From positions 1 to 7,660 of the forward strand of contig SOIC01000166.1 of the NCBI GenBank assembly GCA_004377275.1: a stretch of 7,660 bases of DNA, read 5' to 3'. Source of the DNA: Dehalococcoidia bacterium (GTDB taxonomy: Bacteria > Chloroflexota > Dehalococcoidia > E44-bin15). Numbering within the stretch: the first letter of the stretch is position 1; each line of letters opens with the position of its first letter. Below are positions 6,045 to 7,660 of this stretch, piece after piece. The notes below the pieces were generated by a model. It was not told where the DNA came from, searched no databases, and saw nothing but the letters and a program-made list of their open reading frames with translations. Position numbers and translations under genes: made by a program.

Positions 6045-6066
6045 CGTGATATGTCTCTGCTAAAAT
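6038..6066 (+). promoter_or_regulatory. promoter of the 5S rRNA gene
   Basis: TTTACA (6038-6043), 17 bases, then TAAAAT (6061-6066), with TGC directly before the -10, which makes it an extended -10. The predicted transcription start, about seven bases after the -10, falls at 6073-6074, the first base of the 5S closing stem. Confidence 0.7.
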
Positions 6067-6073
6067 GGGTAGT

Positions 6074-6200
6074 GGCTTTCCGGTGGTTTGAGCGGGGCGG
6101 CCCCACCCGTTCCCATCCCGAACACGGAAGTGAAACGTCCCAGCGCAGACGATACTGGTCGCGCAAGCGGCTGCGGAAAATATGCCACTGCCGGGAAGCC
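6074..6200 (+). rRNA. rrf: 5S ribosomal RNA
   Basis: Recognised from conserved 5S segments: GAGCG near 6090, CCCACC and CCCATCCCGAACACGGAAGTGAAACG in order between about 6101 and 6146, then CAGCG and GATACTGG. The two ends pair over ten bases: GGCTTTCCGG (6074-6083) with CCGGGAAGCC (6191-6200), with one T-G wobble. Compared with Escherichia coli 5S, the mature ends are probably two or three bases inside these limits (about 6077-6197). A TTTTT run follows at 6201. No 16S or 23S sequence is adjacent on either side, so this is a stand-alone 5S gene with its own promoter. It helps assemble the large ribosomal subunit, and the next genes also serve translation. Confidence 0.95.
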
Positions 6201-6210
6201 TTTTTGTCCC

Positions 6211-6239
6211 TTGACACATGGCGAGTAAGTGGCTAGAAT
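6211..6239 (+). promoter_or_regulatory. promoter of rpsU-yqeY
   Basis: A perfect TTGACA (6211-6216), 17 bases, then TAGAAT (6234-6239). Transcription would start near 6246, leaving about 40 bases of leader. That leader contains a small hairpin, GCCGT/GCGGC around 6252-6267, just ahead of the ribosome site. The -35 lies ten bases past the 5S end, so the ribosomal-protein genes need not be read through from 5S. Confidence 0.75.
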
Positions 6240-6285
6240 ATTTATGAATATGCCGTGCTTTAGCGGCGGGAAAGGAGGGGATCAT

Positions 6286-6495
6286 GTGGCTGAAGTAAAG
6301 CTTGAAGAGACCGAGAACTTCGAGAATCTTCTAAGGCGGTTCAATCGGAAGGTGCAGCAGGCTGGTATTCTATCTGAGTTTCGGCGAAGAGAGTATTATG
6401 AGAAACCATGCACCACGCGAAAGCGGAAAGAGGCAGCGAAACGTCGCAAGACCACCCGAAGTAGCAATGGAGCGCGCTCGGTTGTGAGGCGCTGA
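6286..6495 (+). CDS. rpsU: 30S ribosomal protein S21
   Basis: A 69-residue basic protein of the bS21 family, part of the small ribosomal subunit near the anti-Shine-Dalgarno end of 16S rRNA. The family core is visible as ENLLRRFNRKVQQAGIL at 13-29 followed by REYYEKP at 35-41, then a highly basic tail (RKRKEAAKRRK at 45-55) as usual. The family often has Lys where this protein has Asn20. The start is GTG 6286, chosen because similarity begins with AEVKLEE and GGAGGGG ends five bases upstream; the frame is open further back to 6229 but without family similarity. An out-of-frame ATG at 6284 overlaps the GTG and leads to a four-codon dead end. The stop overlaps the yqeY start (TGATG), so the two are co-translated, a pairing known from other bacteria. 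Confidence 0.95.
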   Translation: MAEVKLEETENFENLLRRFNRKVQQAGILSEFRRREYYEKPCTTRKRKEAAKRRKTTRSSNGARSVVRR

Positions 6496-6941
6496 TGACG
6501 TTACAGGAAAAGATGGCAGTTGACTTGAAACAGTCGCTAAAAGGGGGTGCCAAGACGCGGGTGTCGGCGCTCCGTTTGGTTAGGGCAGGGGTGCAGAATG
6601 CCGAGATCGCTAAAGGCGCTCCCCTGGATGATGCTGGTGTTATCGATATCATCGCCCGGGAAGTGAGGCAGCACCGCGAGAGCATAGCCGAGTTTGCTAA
6701 GGGGAATCGCCAGGACCTGGTGGCTAAGGAGGAAGCGGAACTGGCTACTCTCTTGGAATATCTGCCGAAACAGATGAGCCGTGAGGAGGTTGTGGCGGCG
6801 GCCCGTGAGGTGATGGAGCAGGTTGGGGCCCAGGGGCCCGGCGATAAGGGCAGGGTGATGTCCCAGCTTATGCCCCAGCTCAAGGGCAAGGCGGATGGGC
6901 GTGAGGTCAGCGATGTGGTCGCTGAATTGCTCACCGGCTAA
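6495..6941 (+). CDS. yqeY: GatB/YqeY domain protein
   Basis: A 148-residue protein that is a full-length YqeY. Visible family features are SALRLVRAGVQNAEI at 24-38, EEAELATLLEYLPKQMS at 79-95, and the C-terminal tRNA-binding-like helical domain with GDKGRVMSQLMPQLKGKADG at 116-135 followed by REVSDVV. The C-terminal part resembles the tail domain of the GatB subunit of tRNA-dependent amidotransferase. The free-standing protein has no settled function, though its pairing with rpsU suggests a role in translation. ATG 6495 shares its A with the rpsU stop codon; there is no strong ribosome site of its own, so translation is probably coupled. A terminator follows 35 bases after the stop. Confidence 0.93.
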   Translation: MTLQEKMAVDLKQSLKGGAKTRVSALRLVRAGVQNAEIAKGAPLDDAGVIDIIAREVRQHRESIAEFAKGNRQDLVAKEEAELATLLEYLPKQMSREEVVAAAREVMEQVGAQGPGDKGRVMSQLMPQLKGKADGREVSDVVAELLTG

Positions 6942-6976
6942 TAGCACACTGTTAACGGTATCTTAGAATGTGTTTT

Positions 6977-7018
6977 AAGACCGCACCAGAGTTCATTATG
7001 GTGCGGTCTTTCTTTTCT
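6977..7018 (+). terminator. intrinsic terminator after rpsU-yqeY
   Basis: A perfect 12-bp stem: AAGACCGCACCA (6977-6988) pairs with TGGTGCGGTCTT (6999-7010) around a ten-base loop, followed by TCTTTTCT. It should end the rpsU-yqeY transcript cleanly. Confidence 0.92.
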
Positions 7019-7070
7019 CTCTAGGGCATATTATCCGTAGTCTTCTCTTTTTATTTTCGGCGGCGTGGAT

Positions 7071-7076
7071 TATAAT
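7071..7076 (+). promoter_or_regulatory. possible -10 box for rplI
   Basis: A perfect TATAAT, but the position 17 bases upstream (TTTTTA) is a poor -35. It lies past the terminator at 6977-7018, so rplI does need a new promoter somewhere here. The implied leader is about 95 bases. Confidence 0.35.
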
Positions 7077-7144
7077 AATGGCCACCAGGGAAAAGAGGAG
7101 AAACTATCATAACCAATTTCATTGTTATGCAAGATTTATAGAGT

Positions 7145-7161
7145 GAAACGAGCGAAAAGGG
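7145..7161 (+). repeat. 17-base exact repeat, copy 2 (rplI leader)
   Basis: GAAACGAGCGAAAAGGG, identical to the - strand sequence at 5378-5394 that abuts the nuoF-like start. Here it ends 16 bases before the rplI ATG, just upstream of the actual ribosome site. Confidence 0.6.
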
Positions 7162-7177
7162 CAAAAAGGGAGAAAAA

Positions 7178-7660
7178 ATGAAGGTAGTTTTACTTCAGAA
7201 TGTGGCCGGGCTAGGGGAGGCGGGAGAGGTGAAGGAGGTGGCCGATGGCTACGGCAGGAATTTTCTCCTCCCCAAGGGGCTTGCCGAGTTTGCCTCTCCT
7301 TCTTTACTGAAGCGGGCTGAGGAGCAGCGTCACGCAGAGGAGCGCAGACAGCTCACAGCCAATGCCGGGATGACAGACATAGCCCAGACTCTGGAGGGGT
7401 TAGCGGTCACTATTAGGGCGAAGATTGGGGCTCAGGATCGCCTCTATGGGGCGATCACCAGCGGGGACATCGCCGAGGAGGTGCAACGGCTCACCGGACA
7501 GGATATCGATAAGCGAAAGATCGAGCTTGATGAGCTGATCCACCAACTGGGCGAATATGAGGTTTCGGTGAGGCTAACAAGAGACCTTGTGCCTAAGTTA
7601 AAGGTCATCGTTGTCGAAGAGCCGGCGAAGGCAAGGGCTAAAGCAAAGGCGAAACCAAAG
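7178..7660 (+). CDS. rplI: 50S ribosomal protein L9, 3' end outside the window
   Basis: 161 codons are present, with no stop before the window edge. The bL9 signature is complete in residues 11-40: GLGEAGEVKEVADGYG, then RNFLLPKGLA up to S40, with G13, G16, V21, G24, Y25, N28, F29, L30, G34 and A36 in register. The N-terminal rRNA-binding domain is followed by the long connecting helix (about 41-75, rich in Glu and Arg) and the C-terminal domain (about 76-147, with DRLYGAIT at 87-94 and the closing LKVIVV). L9 normally ends near residue 148-150. Here an Ala/Lys-rich extension (PAKARAKAKAKPK at 149-161) continues to the edge. ATG 7178 has GGGAG (7168-7172) five bases upstream. L9 is an extended large-subunit protein that helps keep the reading frame. 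Confidence 0.96.
   Translation, partial: MKVVLLQNVAGLGEAGEVKEVADGYGRNFLLPKGLAEFASPSLLKRAEEQRHAEERRQLTANAGMTDIAQTLEGLAVTIRAKIGAQDRLYGAITSGDIAEEVQRLTGQDIDKRKIELDELIHQLGEYEVSVRLTRDLVPKLKVIVVEEPAKARAKAKAKPK

Noticed and set aside
7105..7138. Possible leader peptide ahead of rplI after an AGAGGAG motif (ITNFIVMQDL then stop)
   Set aside because: The only start at proper spacing would be ATA, and the inner ATG gives just four codons. It is interesting only if relatives show ATG there.

Overview
The window looks like chromosomal DNA from an anaerobic or facultatively anaerobic bacterium of moderate GC content. The style is reminiscent of Chloroflexota/Dehalococcoidia: a 5S rRNA gene standing alone, a TM1586-type nitroreductase, a two-domain universal stress protein and a compact NuoE/NuoF/HoxU-like electron-transfer set. 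That placement is an impression from gene content and is not proven by the sequence. No insertion sequence, CRISPR array or phage gene is visible.

Left part (1-1899, all + strand): a tRNA-Ala(GGC), a small lipocalin-like protein gene, a 337-bp gene-free stretch and a tandem-domain universal stress protein. The gene-free stretch holds the decayed 3' end of a nitroreductase gene, a strong bulged hairpin and a promoter region with nested inverted repeats.

Middle part (1987-5939, all - strand) reads as one operon: nuoE-like, nuoF-like (a long fusion with extra N- and C-terminal Fe-S domains), a HoxU-like iron-sulfur protein, then a nitroreductase. The first three proteins together form a complete NAD(P)H-diaphorase module, with FMN and a chain of [2Fe-2S] and [4Fe-4S] clusters, of the type that feeds NAD-linked hydrogenases or formate dehydrogenases. 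No hydrogenase, formate dehydrogenase or other catalytic subunit lies inside the window. The partner of the module is therefore unknown, and the closely linked nitroreductase is the only nearby candidate.

Right part (6025-7660, + strand) is translation machinery. A divergent promoter pair separates the diaphorase operon from a stand-alone 5S rRNA gene. Next come rpsU (S21) and yqeY, whose stop and start codons overlap by one base, then a clear intrinsic terminator, then the start of rplI (L9), which runs off the window end.

The observations most worth checking are the orphan diaphorase-nitroreductase operon, the nitroreductase 3'-end duplicate flanking the stress gene, the self-contained 5S transcription unit with back-to-back promoters, and an exact 17-base repeat shared by the translation starts of the nuoF-like gene and rplI.
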